A stretch of 64,000 nt of DNA, from contig JAPTYK010000001.1 of NCBI GenBank assembly GCA_026913215.1, forward strand, positions 1,426,001-1,490,000, in the 5' to 3' direction. The stretch is from Streptomyces diastatochromogenes. Lineage in GTDB: Bacteria; Actinomycetota; Actinomycetes; Streptomycetales; Streptomycetaceae. The notes under the pieces were generated by a model. That model saw nothing but the letters and a program-made list of their open reading frames with translations, was not told where the DNA came from and searched no databases. Below, in pieces: positions 19,393 to 28,632 of this stretch. The position numbers were made by a program, and so were the translations under genes. Position 1 is the first letter of the stretch, and each line of letters opens with the position of its first letter.

Positions 19393-19396
19393 GGCC

Positions 19397-19971
19397 TCAG
19401 ACGCCGCGTGCCTCGGCCTGCCCGCCGCGGACGAAGGCGCCGCTCCGCCAGTACCAGCTGACCTGCTCCTTCTCGTCGGGGCAGCAGCTGGGCACCTCGG
19501 GGGACGAGTAGCCGAGCAGGGTGGCGCGCACGGCTCCGTCGCGTACGGCGAGCTCGGTGACGCTGCGGTGCTCCTCCGGCGCGACGAGGGTGGCGACCAC
19601 GCGCGCGCGGGTGCCGTCCGCCTTGCCCCGGGTGAGGACGTAGACGCCGCTCGGCGGGGTTCCGGAGCCGGCTTCGCAGTGCACGACCGCAACGGTCTCG
19701 GGGTTCCCGTCGCCGTCGATGTCTCCGGTGACCCGTTTGGCGACCGTACGGGGCCTCCCGCGCACTCCAGGGGTAGTCGACTCCGGCGGCCTCGGGGCGG
19801 GTGCCGGGCGGGGTGGGCGTCCGGGGCGGCGGAGGCTCCGGCGGGGCCGGGCTGGAGCAGTCCGGCGAGGGCGACGACCGCGGCCGTCGCGGTGGCGGTG
19901 GCCAGCCAGTGGGCCGGTCGGGCGTGGGTGTGGGCGAGGTCCGCGAGGTCCGGGGCGGCGGAGTGCTGCAC
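19397..19971 (-). CDS. Hypothetical exported or membrane-anchored protein (frame break)
   Basis: About 191 aa once one base near 19790 is restored. The N-terminus carries a hydrophobic segment (WLATATATAAVVALAGLLQP) ending in small residues, a signal peptide or anchor. The rest is a globular domain with GDIDGDGNPETVAVVHCEAG, reminiscent of FG-GAP/VCBS-like calcium-binding loops, and two neighbouring cysteines near the end (PSCCPDEKEQ). The start is GTG with GGAG nine bases upstream. It converges on the ferredoxin gene with only 4 bp between stops. The function is unknown. Confidence 0.68.
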
Positions 19972-20073
19972 GCGAGACGTCTCCTGTGGGGTGGTGCGAC
20001 GGGGTTCCCGGCATCGTGCCACACGTCACAGGGGGACGGAACAGCTGGGGTGGGGCTCGGCGAACATGAGGAC

Positions 20074-20116
20074 GCCGCCGTCGAGTTCCCCGCGCGGGCG
20101 GGGAAGTCGACGGCGG
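20074..20116 (-). terminator. Terminator after trmI
   Basis: Twenty-base arms from 20074 and ending near 20116 pair with one mismatch around a GCG loop, 58 bp beyond the trmI stop. They separate trmI from the next minus-strand gene. Confidence 0.75.
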
Positions 20117-20174
20117 CGCGCTGTGGATGTCGGAACGTCAGTCCCGCTCCGGGGAGCGGGCCGCGTCTCAGGAC

Positions 20175-21061
20175 CTAGCCCTTGTTCGGGCCCTCGTAGT
20201 CCTCGCCGTAGGCGCCCTTGGCGGGGCGGCGGCGGCGCATCGGGGGCTCGACGCCGTCCGCGAGGCGGCGGGCGGTGACGAGGAAGCCGGTGTGGCCGAT
20301 CATGCGGTGATCGGGGCGGACGGCGAGGCCCTCGACGTGCCAGTTGCGGATCATGGATTCCCAGGGCTGCGGCTCGGCGTAGCAGCCGAACTCGCGGATG
20401 GACTCCACGGTGCGGGCGAGCTGGGTGGTGGTCGCCACGTAGCAGCAGAGGATGCCGCCGGGGACGAGCGCCTTGGAGACGGCCTCCAGGCACTCCCAGG
20501 GGGCGAGCATGTCCAGGATGACGCGGTCGACGTCGGTGTCGGACAGGTTGTCCTGGAGGTCGCCGACGGTCAGCTGCCACGCGGGGTGGGGCCGCCGAAG
20601 TAGCGCTCGACGTTGCCCTTCGCGATCTCGGCGAAGTCCTCGCGGCGCTCGTAGGAGTGCAGCATGCCGCTGTCTCCGATGGCGCGCAGGAGGAAGCTGC
20701 TCAGCGATCCCGAGCCCACTCCGGCTTCCACGACGCGGGCGCCGGGGAAGATGTCGGCGAAGGCCAGGATCTGCCCCGCGTCCTTGGGGTAGACCACGGC
20801 GGCGCCGCGGGGCATGGACAGGACGTAGTCGGGGAGCAGGGGGCGCAGCGCGAGGTAGGCGACGTTTCCGGTGGTACGGACAACGCTGCCCTCGGGGGCG
20901 CCGATCAGTTCGTCGTGCGGGAAAGAACCCTTGTGGGTGTGGAAGTTCTTTCCCTCTTCGAGCGTGAACGTGTAGTGACGGCCCTTGGGGTCGGTCAGCT
21001 GAACCTGGTCCCCGACCTTGAAGGGCCCGCGTCGGCGGGCGGCACCGGTCGGTTCGGACAT
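20175..21061 (-). CDS. trmI: tRNA (adenine-N1)-methyltransferase TrmI (frame break)
   Basis: A SAM-dependent enzyme that methylates A58 (and A57 in some bacteria) of the tRNA T-loop. The N-terminal small beta domain (FKVGDQVQLTDPKGRHYTF) precedes a Rossmann domain with SAM motif VVEAGVGSGSLSSFLLRAIG. The acidic LHSYERREDFAEIAKGNVER and catalytic-face VILDMLAPWECLEAV follow. One base is missing near 20590. Repaired length is 295 aa. The start is ATG at 21061, 20 bp downstream of the M50 protease gene, so the two are probably co-transcribed. Confidence 0.93.
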
Positions 21062-21080
21062 GTGAACAAGAGTACCGGGG

Positions 21081-22270
21081 TTACGAGGACGGTCGTGCCA
21101 TGGCCTTGACGAAGGCGCGCTCGACGTCGGTGGTGGCGAGGACCCCGTAGATCTCGCCGTTCTCCTCGATCACGAGGTACTCGGTGGCGGGGGTGGCGCG
21201 GAGGTGGTCGAGGAGGGGCTGTCCGGTGAGTTCGGCGGGGACGCGCATGCCGTCGGTGAGGTCCTGGGCGAGGGTGCTGACGGCGACCCAGGGGCGGCGG
21301 TGCTGGGGTACGGCGGCGATGGCGGTCTCGCGGACGATGCCGGTGGGGTCGCCGGTGGCGTCGACGACGACGAGGGCGCGGGCGCCGGCCTCGTTGGCGC
21401 GGCGGAGGGCCTCGGAGAGGGGGTGGCGGGTTCGACGGGGATGGCGCGGCGGGTGAGGGCGCGGGCGCGGAGTTCGGGGAGGTGCTCGCGGAGGCGGGCC
21501 ATGCGGAGGCTGTTGCCGGCGCCGGTCCAGATGATGGCGGCGAGGATCGCGGCGAGGAGGGCGTCGGTGACGGTCTCGAAGCCGCTGATGTCGTCGGTGG
21601 AGTTGCCGAGGAGGCCGGTGCGGGTGAGCAGGGGCAGGCCGACGAGGACGAGGACGGCGAGGGCGCGGCCGACCCAGGCGGCGGCGACGGTGCCGCTCAT
21701 GGGCTTGCCGGTGATCTTCCAGACGACGGCGCGGAGCATGCGGCCGCCGTCGAGGGGGAGGCCGGGGAGCAGGTTGAAGATCGCGACGATCAGGTTGGAG
21801 ATCATCAGGCCGCCGAGGAGGACGGCGGGGACGGTGCCCGGTTCGACGGCGTACAGGGAGAGGTAGAACACGCCGGCGAGGACGAGGGAGAGGAGGGGGC
21901 CGACGAAGGCGAGGACGAATTCGCGGCCGGGGGTCTCGGTCTCCTTCTCGATCTCGGAGACGCCGCCGAAGAACTGGAGCTGGATGCGGCGCACGGGGAG
22001 TTTGAAGCGGAGCGCGGCGATGGTGTGGGCCAGTTCGTGGACGAGCACGGAGGCGTAGAAGGCGACGGCGAAGAAGAGGGAGACCAGGTAGCGGGCGGCG
22101 CCGAGCTCGGGCAGGACGCGGTCGATCTGGTCGCCGAAGACCCAGGTGATGAGGGCGGCGACGAGGAACCAGCTGGGGGCGACGTAGACGGGCACGCCGA
22201 AGGGCCGTCCCATGAGGATCCCGCCGCCGGGCTCCTCGGTCCGCTGCGGCTTGGGCTCGTCCTGGTTCAC
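21081..22270 (-). CDS. Site-2-type M50 metalloprotease with CBS domains (frame break)
   Basis: A membrane protease of about 396 aa after restoring one base near 21430. Hydrophobic spans surround the zinc motif HELAH (in VLVHELAHTIAALRF) and the second-site NLLPGLPLDGGRMLRA. The cytoplasmic tail carries a pair of CBS motifs (ARALVVVDATGDPTGIVRET; EYLVIEENGEIYGVLATTDV), which usually bind adenine nucleotides. The class resembles mycobacterial Rv2625c-like rip paralogues. The start is GTG at 22270. It diverges from the RecB-like gene across about 120 bp and leads into trmI. Confidence 0.9.
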
Positions 22271-22393
22271 GGGTTCCTTTCGTCGCGTGGTGTGACCCGC
22301 GTCGGTGCGTCACGGTTCGATCATGCAGTGCGACGGGGTCCCAGGTCGATGGTATGCCGCTCGTTGTCGGTGGCGGGTCGTAGGGTCTTCGTC

Positions 22394-23296
22394 ATGAGTA
22401 CGAGCGAGCAGGTGCCGGTGGAGCCGCGGGCGCCCATGTCGTTGTCGCCCTCGCGGGCGAGCGATTTCATGCAGTGTCCGCTGTTGTACCGGTTCCGGGT
22501 GATCGACCGGCTGCCGGAGAAGCCGAGTGAGGCGGCGACGCGGGGGACGCTGGTGCACGCGGTCCTGGAGCGGCTCTTCGACGATCCGGCGGCGGAGCGG
22601 ACGGCCTCGCGGGCGAAGGCGATGGTTCCGGGGCAGTGGGAGCGGCTCCTGGAGTCGAAGCCGGAGCTGGGCGAGCTGTTCGCGGAGGATCCGGACGGGG
22701 AGCGGCTCGCGGGGTGGCTGGGCGAGGCGGAGCGGCTGGTGGAGCGGTGGTTCTCGCTGGAGGATCCGACGCGGCTGGAGCCGGCCGAGCGCGAGCTGTT
22801 CGTGGAGACGGAGCTGGATTCGGGGCTGCGGTTGCGCGGGGTGATCGACCGGGTGGACGTGGCGCCCTCGGGCGAGGTGCGGATCGTCGACTACAAGACG
22901 GGGAAGGCGCCGCGGCCGGAGTACCGGGACGGCGCGCTGTTCCAGATGACGTTCTACGCGCTGGTGGTGTGGCGGCTGAAGCGGGTGATCCCGCGGCGGC
23001 TCCAGCTGGTGTACCTGGGCAGCGGTGAGGTGCTGACGTACGACCCGGTGGAGGCGGATCTGCTGCGGGTGGAGCGGAAGCTGCTCGCCCTGTGGGACGC
23101 GATCCGGCTGGCGACGGAGTCGGGCGACTGGCGGCCGCGGCCGACGAAGCTGTGCGGTTGGTGTGATCATCAGGCGGTGTGTCCGGAGTTCGGGGGGACT
23201 CCCCCGGTCTATCCGCTGAAGATCGTTTCCGTGCGCCCGCCGGAGTCGGGCGAATCCGGGCAGGGCAGAATGGACCCGGACCAGCCGTCTTCCTGA
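22394..23296 (+). CDS. RecB/Cas4-like PD-(D/E)XK nuclease with Fe-S cluster
   Basis: A 300-aa stand-alone nuclease domain. It starts with LSPSRASDFMQCPLLYRFRV. The PD-(D/E)XK core reads GVIDRVDVAPSGEVRIVDYK, with Asp, Asp and Lys of the active site. Four cysteines (one near residue 28, then KLCGWCDHQAVCPEF) match the 4Fe-4S arrangement of AddB and Cas4. There is no helicase domain. Homologues occur next to trmI in many actinobacteria. The role is probably DNA end processing; the exact function is unproven. The frame is intact. Confidence 0.9.
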   Translation: MSTSEQVPVEPRAPMSLSPSRASDFMQCPLLYRFRVIDRLPEKPSEAATRGTLVHAVLERLFDDPAAERTASRAKAMVPGQWERLLESKPELGELFAEDPDGERLAGWLGEAERLVERWFSLEDPTRLEPAERELFVETELDSGLRLRGVIDRVDVAPSGEVRIVDYKTGKAPRPEYRDGALFQMTFYALVVWRLKRVIPRRLQLVYLGSGEVLTYDPVEADLLRVERKLLALWDAIRLATESGDWRPRPTKLCGWCDHQAVCPEFGGTPPVYPLKIVSVRPPESGESGQGRMDPDQPSS

Positions 23297-23336
23297 GCTC
23301 AGCCGTCTCTGAGCGCAGCCCCGTGAAGGAGCCCTT

Positions 23337-24013
23337 GTGACGATCCGCGTCCTGTTGGTCGACGATCAGCCGCTGCTGCGGACCGGCTTCCGGATGATTC
23401 TGGAGGCGGAGCAGGACATCGCGGTGGTGGGTGAGGCCGGGGATGGTCTGCAGGCGCAGGAGCAGGTGCGCGCGCTCCAGCCGGACGTGGTGCTGATGGA
23501 CATCCGGATGCCGCGGATGGACGGGGTGGAGGCGACCCGGCAGATCACGGGTCCGGGCCGGGACGGTCCGGCGAAGGTGCTGGTCCTGACGACCTTCGAT
23601 CTGGACGAGTACGTGGTGGAGGCGCTGCGGGCGGGGGCGAGCGGCTTCCTCCTGAAGGACGCCCCGGCGACGGAGCTGGTGCAGGCGATCCGGGTGGTGG
23701 CGGCGGGCGAGGCGATGCTGGCGCCGTCGATCACGCGCCGGCTGCTCGACAAGTACTCGGCGCATCTGCCGACGGGCGAGGAGCAGGTCCCGGACACGCT
23801 GAACACCTTGACCGACCGCGAGGTGGAGGTGCTGAAGCTGGTGGCGCGGGGCCTGTCGAACGCGGAGATCGCGGCGGACCTGTTCGTCAGCGAGACGACG
23901 GTGAAGACGCACGTGGGTCACGTGCTGACGAAGCTGGGGCTGCGGGACCGGGTGCAGGCCGCGGTGTACGCGTACGAGAGCGGTCTGGTGCGGCCGGGGC
24001 CGGCGGCCAGTAG
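23337..24013 (+). CDS. NarL/LuxR-family response regulator, orphan (3' frame break)
   Basis: A two-domain regulator of about 225 aa. The receiver domain has DDQ near the N-terminus, the phospho-acceptor Asp in VVLMDIRMPRMDG, and the Thr/Lys pair (LTTFD, LLKDA). The LuxR helix-turn-helix is LTDREVEVLKLVARGLSNAE to VKTHVGHVLTKLGL. The start is GTG after AAGGAG. Without correction the frame stays open far past the gene. Adding one G in the run near 23998 gives an immediate TAG at 24011-24013, the expected C-terminus. No sensor kinase gene adjoins it, so its partner is elsewhere. Confidence 0.9.
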
Positions 24014-24066
24014 GCGCCCTGTCCGGCCTGGCCCTGCCCTTCGGGCGGGCCCGGCCTCGGACGGCG

Positions 24067-24100
24067 AGGGGCCCGGCGCGCGGGTGCGTGCCGGGCCCCT
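24067..24100. terminator. Bidirectional terminator between response regulator and solute-binding gene
   Basis: Fourteen-base arms 24067-24080 and 24087-24100 with one mismatch, in the convergent gap. Confidence 0.8.
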
Positions 24101-24117
24101 GTGCGTGGGCCGGGGTG

Positions 24118-25700
24118 TCAGCCCTGCGGATCTCCCAGAAGCGGAAGACGGTCGAGGCGTCGAGGGTCCATTCGAGACCGGTGACGTCCTCGCGGGCGAC
24201 GGCGTACTGCTTGCCCTGCCAGAGCGGGAGGATCGGGAGCTCCTCGGCGACGATGTCCTGGAGCCGGCCGAACTCGTCGGCGGTGCCGGCGCGGTCCGCG
24301 GCGGCGGCGGTCTTCGGGAGGAGGCTGCCGGTGATGGTGGCGTTCTCGTAGTGGTTGCCGAGGACGTTGTCCTTGCCGAAGAAGGGGCCGGTGAAGTTGT
24401 CGGCGTCGGGGTAGTCGGGGACCCAGCCCTTGACGTAGACGCCGTACTTGCCGGCGGCTATGTCCTTCTCGTACTGGTCGAACGCGACGGACTTGACGTC
24501 GGCGTCGAAGAGGCCGCTCTCGTTGAGCTGCCCGGCGATGGCCTTGAGCTCCTGGTCGGTGGCCGGGCCGTAGCGGCTGGGCGTGGACCAGAGGGTGAGC
24601 TTCACCTTGCCGGTGATGCCGGCGGAGCGGAGGGCCTTCTTCGCCTTGGCCGCGTCGGGGGCGCCGTAGGCGTCGTAGAAGGCGGTGTTGTGTCCGGCGA
24701 TGCCGGCCGGGACGATCGAGTAGAGCGGGGTGGCCGTCGACTTGTAGACGTTCTCGACGAGGGCCTCGCGGTCGACGAGGTGGGCGATGGCCTTGCGGAC
24801 GGCGAGCTTGCCGACGACCGGGTCCTTCATGTTGAAGACGAGGTGCTGGACCTCGGCGCTGCTGCCCTGGACGATCTCGATGCCCTTGTCGGCCGTGGAG
24901 GCGGAGTTCTCGAGGGCGGCGATCTCGTCGGCGGAGAGGCCTCGGTAGGCGACGTCGACCTGGCCGTCGGTGAAGGCCTTGGAGAGGGCGGTGCGGTCGC
25001 CGCGGTAGAGCTTGAGGGTGACCGAGCCGTTCTTGAGCTTGGCGTTGCCCTTGTAGCCGGGGTTGGCCGAGAAGGTGGCCTCGCTGTCGCTGAAGGAGTC
25101 CAGCTTGTACGGGCCGGAGCCGGTGGCCTTGCCGTCGGTGCGCAGGGCGTCCGCGGGGTACTCGCGGTGGTCGACGATGGAGCCCGCGCCGGAGGCGATC
25201 TTGCTGGGGAAGGAGGCGTCCGGGACCTTCAGGCGGAAGACGACGGTCCGCTCGTCCGGGGTCTCGATCTTGTCGATGCTGGAGAGCAGCGGCGCCGGGC
25301 CGGAGGGGTCGGCGATCTTCAGGGCGCGCTCGAAGGAGAACTTGACGTCCTCCGAGGTGAGCTTGTTGCCGTTGGAGAAGGTGAGGCCGTCGCGCAGGGT
25401 GCAGGTGTAGACCTTGCTGCCCGCGGAGAAGCCGCACTCGTCGGCGGCCTCGGGCTCGGGGGCGGAGCCGCCCTTCGGGAACGAGAGGAGGGACTGGAAG
25501 ACGTTGTTGAACAGCAGCCAGGAGCCGGGGTCGTAGCCGGCCGCCGGGTCGGTGGCGAGGATCTCGTCGGACATGCCGACGCGGACCCCGCCCTCGGGGC
25601 CTCCGGAGCCGCTTCCCTGCTCGGTGCCGCAGCCGCTGAGGAGGGCGGCGGACAGGCCCGCGGCGAGGGGGGCCGTCAGCCACTTGTTGTGTGCCTTCAC
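24118..25700 (-). CDS. Peptide/oligopeptide ABC transporter substrate-binding lipoprotein 1
   Basis: A family 5 extracellular solute-binding protein (DppA/OppA type) of about 527 aa. The signal peptide ends in lipobox LLSGC. The body shows the family hallmarks TLRDGLTFSNGNKLTSEDVK and PILPLWQGKQYAVAREDV. The start is GTG at 25700. A base is missing near 24122, three codons from the end; restoring it gives FWEIRRG and a TGA. No permease or ATPase gene adjoins it. A second, similar binding protein lies directly upstream, with a terminator between. Confidence 0.93.
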
Positions 25701-25728
25701 AGAACTTGCCTCTTGATCTCTTGTCAGG

Positions 25729-25754
25729 CCGGCCGCGCGTGGGTGCGCGGCCGG
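25729..25754 (-). terminator. Terminator between the two solute-binding genes
   Basis: Perfect 10-bp arms 25729-25738 and 25745-25754 around GTGGGT, 14 bp beyond the upstream gene's stop codon. The two binding-protein genes are therefore likely separate transcripts. Confidence 0.75.
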
Positions 25755-25767
25755 GACAACGAAGGGG

Positions 25768-27355
25768 TCAGGCGGTGCCGCGGCCCAGTTCCCACAGGAG
25801 CAGGTCGGAGGAGGTGTTGAGTGCGTACTCGACTCCGTTGAGGTCGTCGCGGGAGGCGACGTACTGCTTGCCCTGCCACAGGGGCAGGACGGGCACGTCC
25901 TCGGCGACGATCTTCTGGATCTGCGCGTAGACGGGGGTCGCGGCGTTGCGGTCGGCCTGGCGGCGCGAGCGCGGGATGAGCTTCTCGCGAACGGTCTTGT
26001 TCACGTAGGGGGTGTTGAGGAAGTTGTCGCTGTCGAGGAACGGCGCGATGTAGTTGTCCGGGTCCGGGTAGTCCGGGAACCAGCCGAGGCCGTAGACGGC
26101 GTAGTCGCCGCGCTTCTGCTCCGTGCGGAAGCGGGACCACTCGGCGCCCTTGACGGTGGCGTCGAAGAGCTCGCTGGCGACGAGCTGCTTCCGGAGGGCC
26201 TCGAACTCCTGGGCGGTCTCGGCGCCGTAGTGGTCGGTGGTGTAGTTGAGCGTCACCTTGACCGGGGTCTTGATGCCGGCGTCCTTGAGGATCTTGGCGG
26301 CGCGGGCGGGGTCGGGCTCGCCGTACTCGTCGAAGAACGGGGTGGCGTGGCCGGTGATGCTGGAGGGGATCAGCGAGTAGAGCGGCTCGGCGGTGGGGCC
26401 GTAGACGAGGTTGACGAGGGCGCCGCGGTCGACGACGGCGGCCATGGCCTGGCGCACGGCCTTCTCCTCGACGGAGGGGGCCTTGGTGTTGAAGCCGAGG
26501 TAGCGGATCTCCAGGCCGGGGACCTCGGTGACGCGGATGTTGTCCTTGGGCGTCTCGGTGAGGTCCTTGATCTGCTTCTGCGACAGGGAGCGGGCCATCA
26601 TGTCGATGTCGTCGCGCTCCAGGGCCGTGCCCATGGCCTCGGCGTCGGCGAAGGGGCGCAGCTCGACCTTGTCGTTGCGCAGGGTGATGTCGCCCTTGTA
26701 GGACGGGTTCTTGGTGAAGACGAAGCGGGTGACCTTCTCGCCCTCGCGCTCGACCTTCATGGTGTACGGGCCCGAGCCGTCGACGTCGAAGCCGTCGCGG
26801 AGCTTGTCGGCGGCGTACTTGTCCTTGCTGAGGATGCCGGCGACGGGGGTGGAGAGCTTGTACGGGAAGGTGGCGTCGGGGGTCTTCAGGTGGAAGACGA
26901 TGCCGTCGGTGCCCTGGGTCTCGACGGTGTCGATGTTCGAGAGGAGGGCGGCGGTGCCGTTGTCCGACTTGATCTTCAGGACGCGCTCGATGGAGTACTT
27001 GACGTCCTCGGCCGTGATGGGGGTGCCGTCGGCGAAGGTGAGGCCGGCGCGGAGCGTGCAGCGGTAGCTCTCGCTGGCCTTGTCGGAGAAGCCGCAGGTC
27101 TGGGCCGCCTCGGGGACGGGCTCGCCGCCGCCGCGGGGCACGTGCAGGAGCGTCTGGACGGTCTGGCGGAGGATGTTCCAGGCGCCGGTGTCGTAGGCGA
27201 AGGCCGGGTCGAGCGGAGCAGGAGCGTCCTGGGTGGCGATGAACTGGTCCGTGGTGCCGACGACGATCGCTCTGCCCTCCTCCGCTCCGCCACAGGCGGC
27301 GAGCAGGGGCGAGCAGTCCGGCCACGGCCGGCAGCACCAGGGTCTTGCGGTTCAT
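25768..27355 (-). CDS. Peptide/oligopeptide ABC transporter substrate-binding lipoprotein 2 (frame break)
   Basis: A second family 5 solute-binding protein, about 528 aa, clearly paralogous to its neighbour (TLRAGLTFADGTPITAEDVK; PVLPLWQGKQYVASRDDLNG). The signal MNRKTLVLPAVAGLLA continues to the lipobox LLAAC only if one surplus C near 27306 is removed. This is one of the few insertions among the indels here. The ATG at 27355 is preceded by AGGAG at long spacing. The pair probably arose by tandem duplication and supplies ligands to a permease encoded elsewhere. Confidence 0.9.
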
Positions 27356-27797
27356 CAGGGACGATCTCCTCATCCGGCACTGGGATACAGCGGTCAACAA
27401 AACTCCGCCGCCTGCCGCCCGGTCGGGGCGGGAGCGATCGGGCCGGGTGTTGCGATCGGTCCTGTGTTCACGGCGACTTGGGTATGCGCCCGTGCACGCG
27501 GTTATGCGGCGAAGTACTCGCGAAAGATTAGTGGGCGGCGCCGGTATCCCTGACCGGGGCCGTACGGGGGCGTAATCGCAGAGTGATCATGAATGCGGAA
27601 GACTCGATAACCATGCGCCGGACGTTGCGGACTCCGCTCAATCAATCGGGACACAGGGGGCACCGGAACATCCGCTTTTGAGACAGGGAACGCGAACGGG
27701 CCACCCACCGTCCGGCACTCTGAGTGACCAAGGTCACGTGGGTGCTTTCGGTGAATGGCCCGCTCGCTTTAGCCGGATCGCCTTCCTCAGATAAAGC
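27356..27797. other. 442-bp intergenic region upstream of solute-binding gene 2
   Basis: No convincing gene is present on either strand. The region should contain the promoter for the minus-strand binding-protein gene. Its only striking element is the perfect GTGACC/GGTCAC inverted repeat described separately. Confidence 0.6.
27724..27737. promoter_or_regulatory. Crp-like inverted repeat
   Basis: GTGACCAAGGTCAC is a perfect 6-bp inverted repeat with a 2-bp centre. It fits the GTG(N6)GNCAC pattern reported for Streptomyces Crp, as I recall it. It lies about 370 bp upstream of solute-binding gene 2 and just beyond the 3' end of the HAD gene. Binding is inferred only. Confidence 0.4.
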
Positions 27798-28493
27798 TCA
27801 AATTCCTGTGATCAAGGTCCGCAGGAACGGCACGTCGACTTCTTCGAGGGAACGCACGACGACCCGGCCCGGGGAGGGCGCGATGGGGCGACGGAGGGCA
27901 CCGCGACGACCCGGCAGCCCGCCGCCTCGGCGGCCGCCACACCGGTCGCGGTGTCCTCGATGACGGCGCAGAGCGCGGGTCGGCCCCGACGCCGTGGGCG
28001 GCCGTCAGATAGGGCTCGGGGTGCGGCTTGGTGCGGACGACCTCGTCGCCGGCGACGGTGACGCGAAGCGGTCGCGGCCGAGCGAGGCGAGGACCTTGTC
28101 GATGATCCGCCGGTGCGAGGCGGAGACCAGGGCGGTGGGGATGGAGTGCCGGGCCAGCTCGGCGAGCAGCCGCTCGGCGCCCGGCATGAGGGGGACGCCC
28201 CGCGAGATGCGCTGCTCGAACTTCTCGTTGAGCAGGACGGTCAGCTCTTCGAGGGTGATGTCGGCGCCGGTGGACTCGATGAGGTAGCCCGCGCTGCGGG
28301 TCATCGGGCCGCCGACGACGATGTCCCGCCAGGCCTCGTCCAGACGGTGCCCGAGGTCGGCGAAGACCTCGACCTCGGCGTCCCACCAGAACCCCTCCGT
28401 GTCGACGAGGGTCCCGTCCATGTCGAGGAAGACCGCCTGCAGGGCGGAGCTGCCGTTCGTACGGAACAGGGACGCGGGGACCGTACTGGTCAT
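27798..28493 (-). CDS. HAD-superfamily phosphatase, beta-phosphoglucomutase-like (three frame breaks)
   Basis: About 232 aa once single bases are restored near 28065, 27978 and 27884. Motif I is FLDMDGTLVDTEGFW with the nucleophile and acid Asp residues. Motif II is in TALVSASHRRI, motif III is the lysine in VVRTKPHPEPYL, and motif IV is CAVIEDTATGV. The helical cap between motifs I and II is of the small C1 type. The ATG at 28493 is preceded by GGAGGTG at six bases. The substrate is probably a sugar phosphate or similar but cannot be deduced. It is separated from metH by a terminator. Confidence 0.85.
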
Positions 28494-28521
28494 CCGGCAC
28501 ACCTCCATGGAGGGACGAGAA

Positions 28522-28560
28522 GGCCGGCCCCCCTCCCCGGTACGGGGAGGAGGACCGGCC
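28522..28560 (-). terminator. Terminator after metH
   Basis: Seventeen-base arms 28522-28538 and 28544-28560 with two mismatches, between the metH stop and the HAD gene start. Confidence 0.75.
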
Positions 28561-28632
28561 TGCACTGGACCGACAAGTGTACGTCGCGATCACCCGGAAC
28601 GCGCGTATTTACCTCGTGCGGTCACCAGGAGG

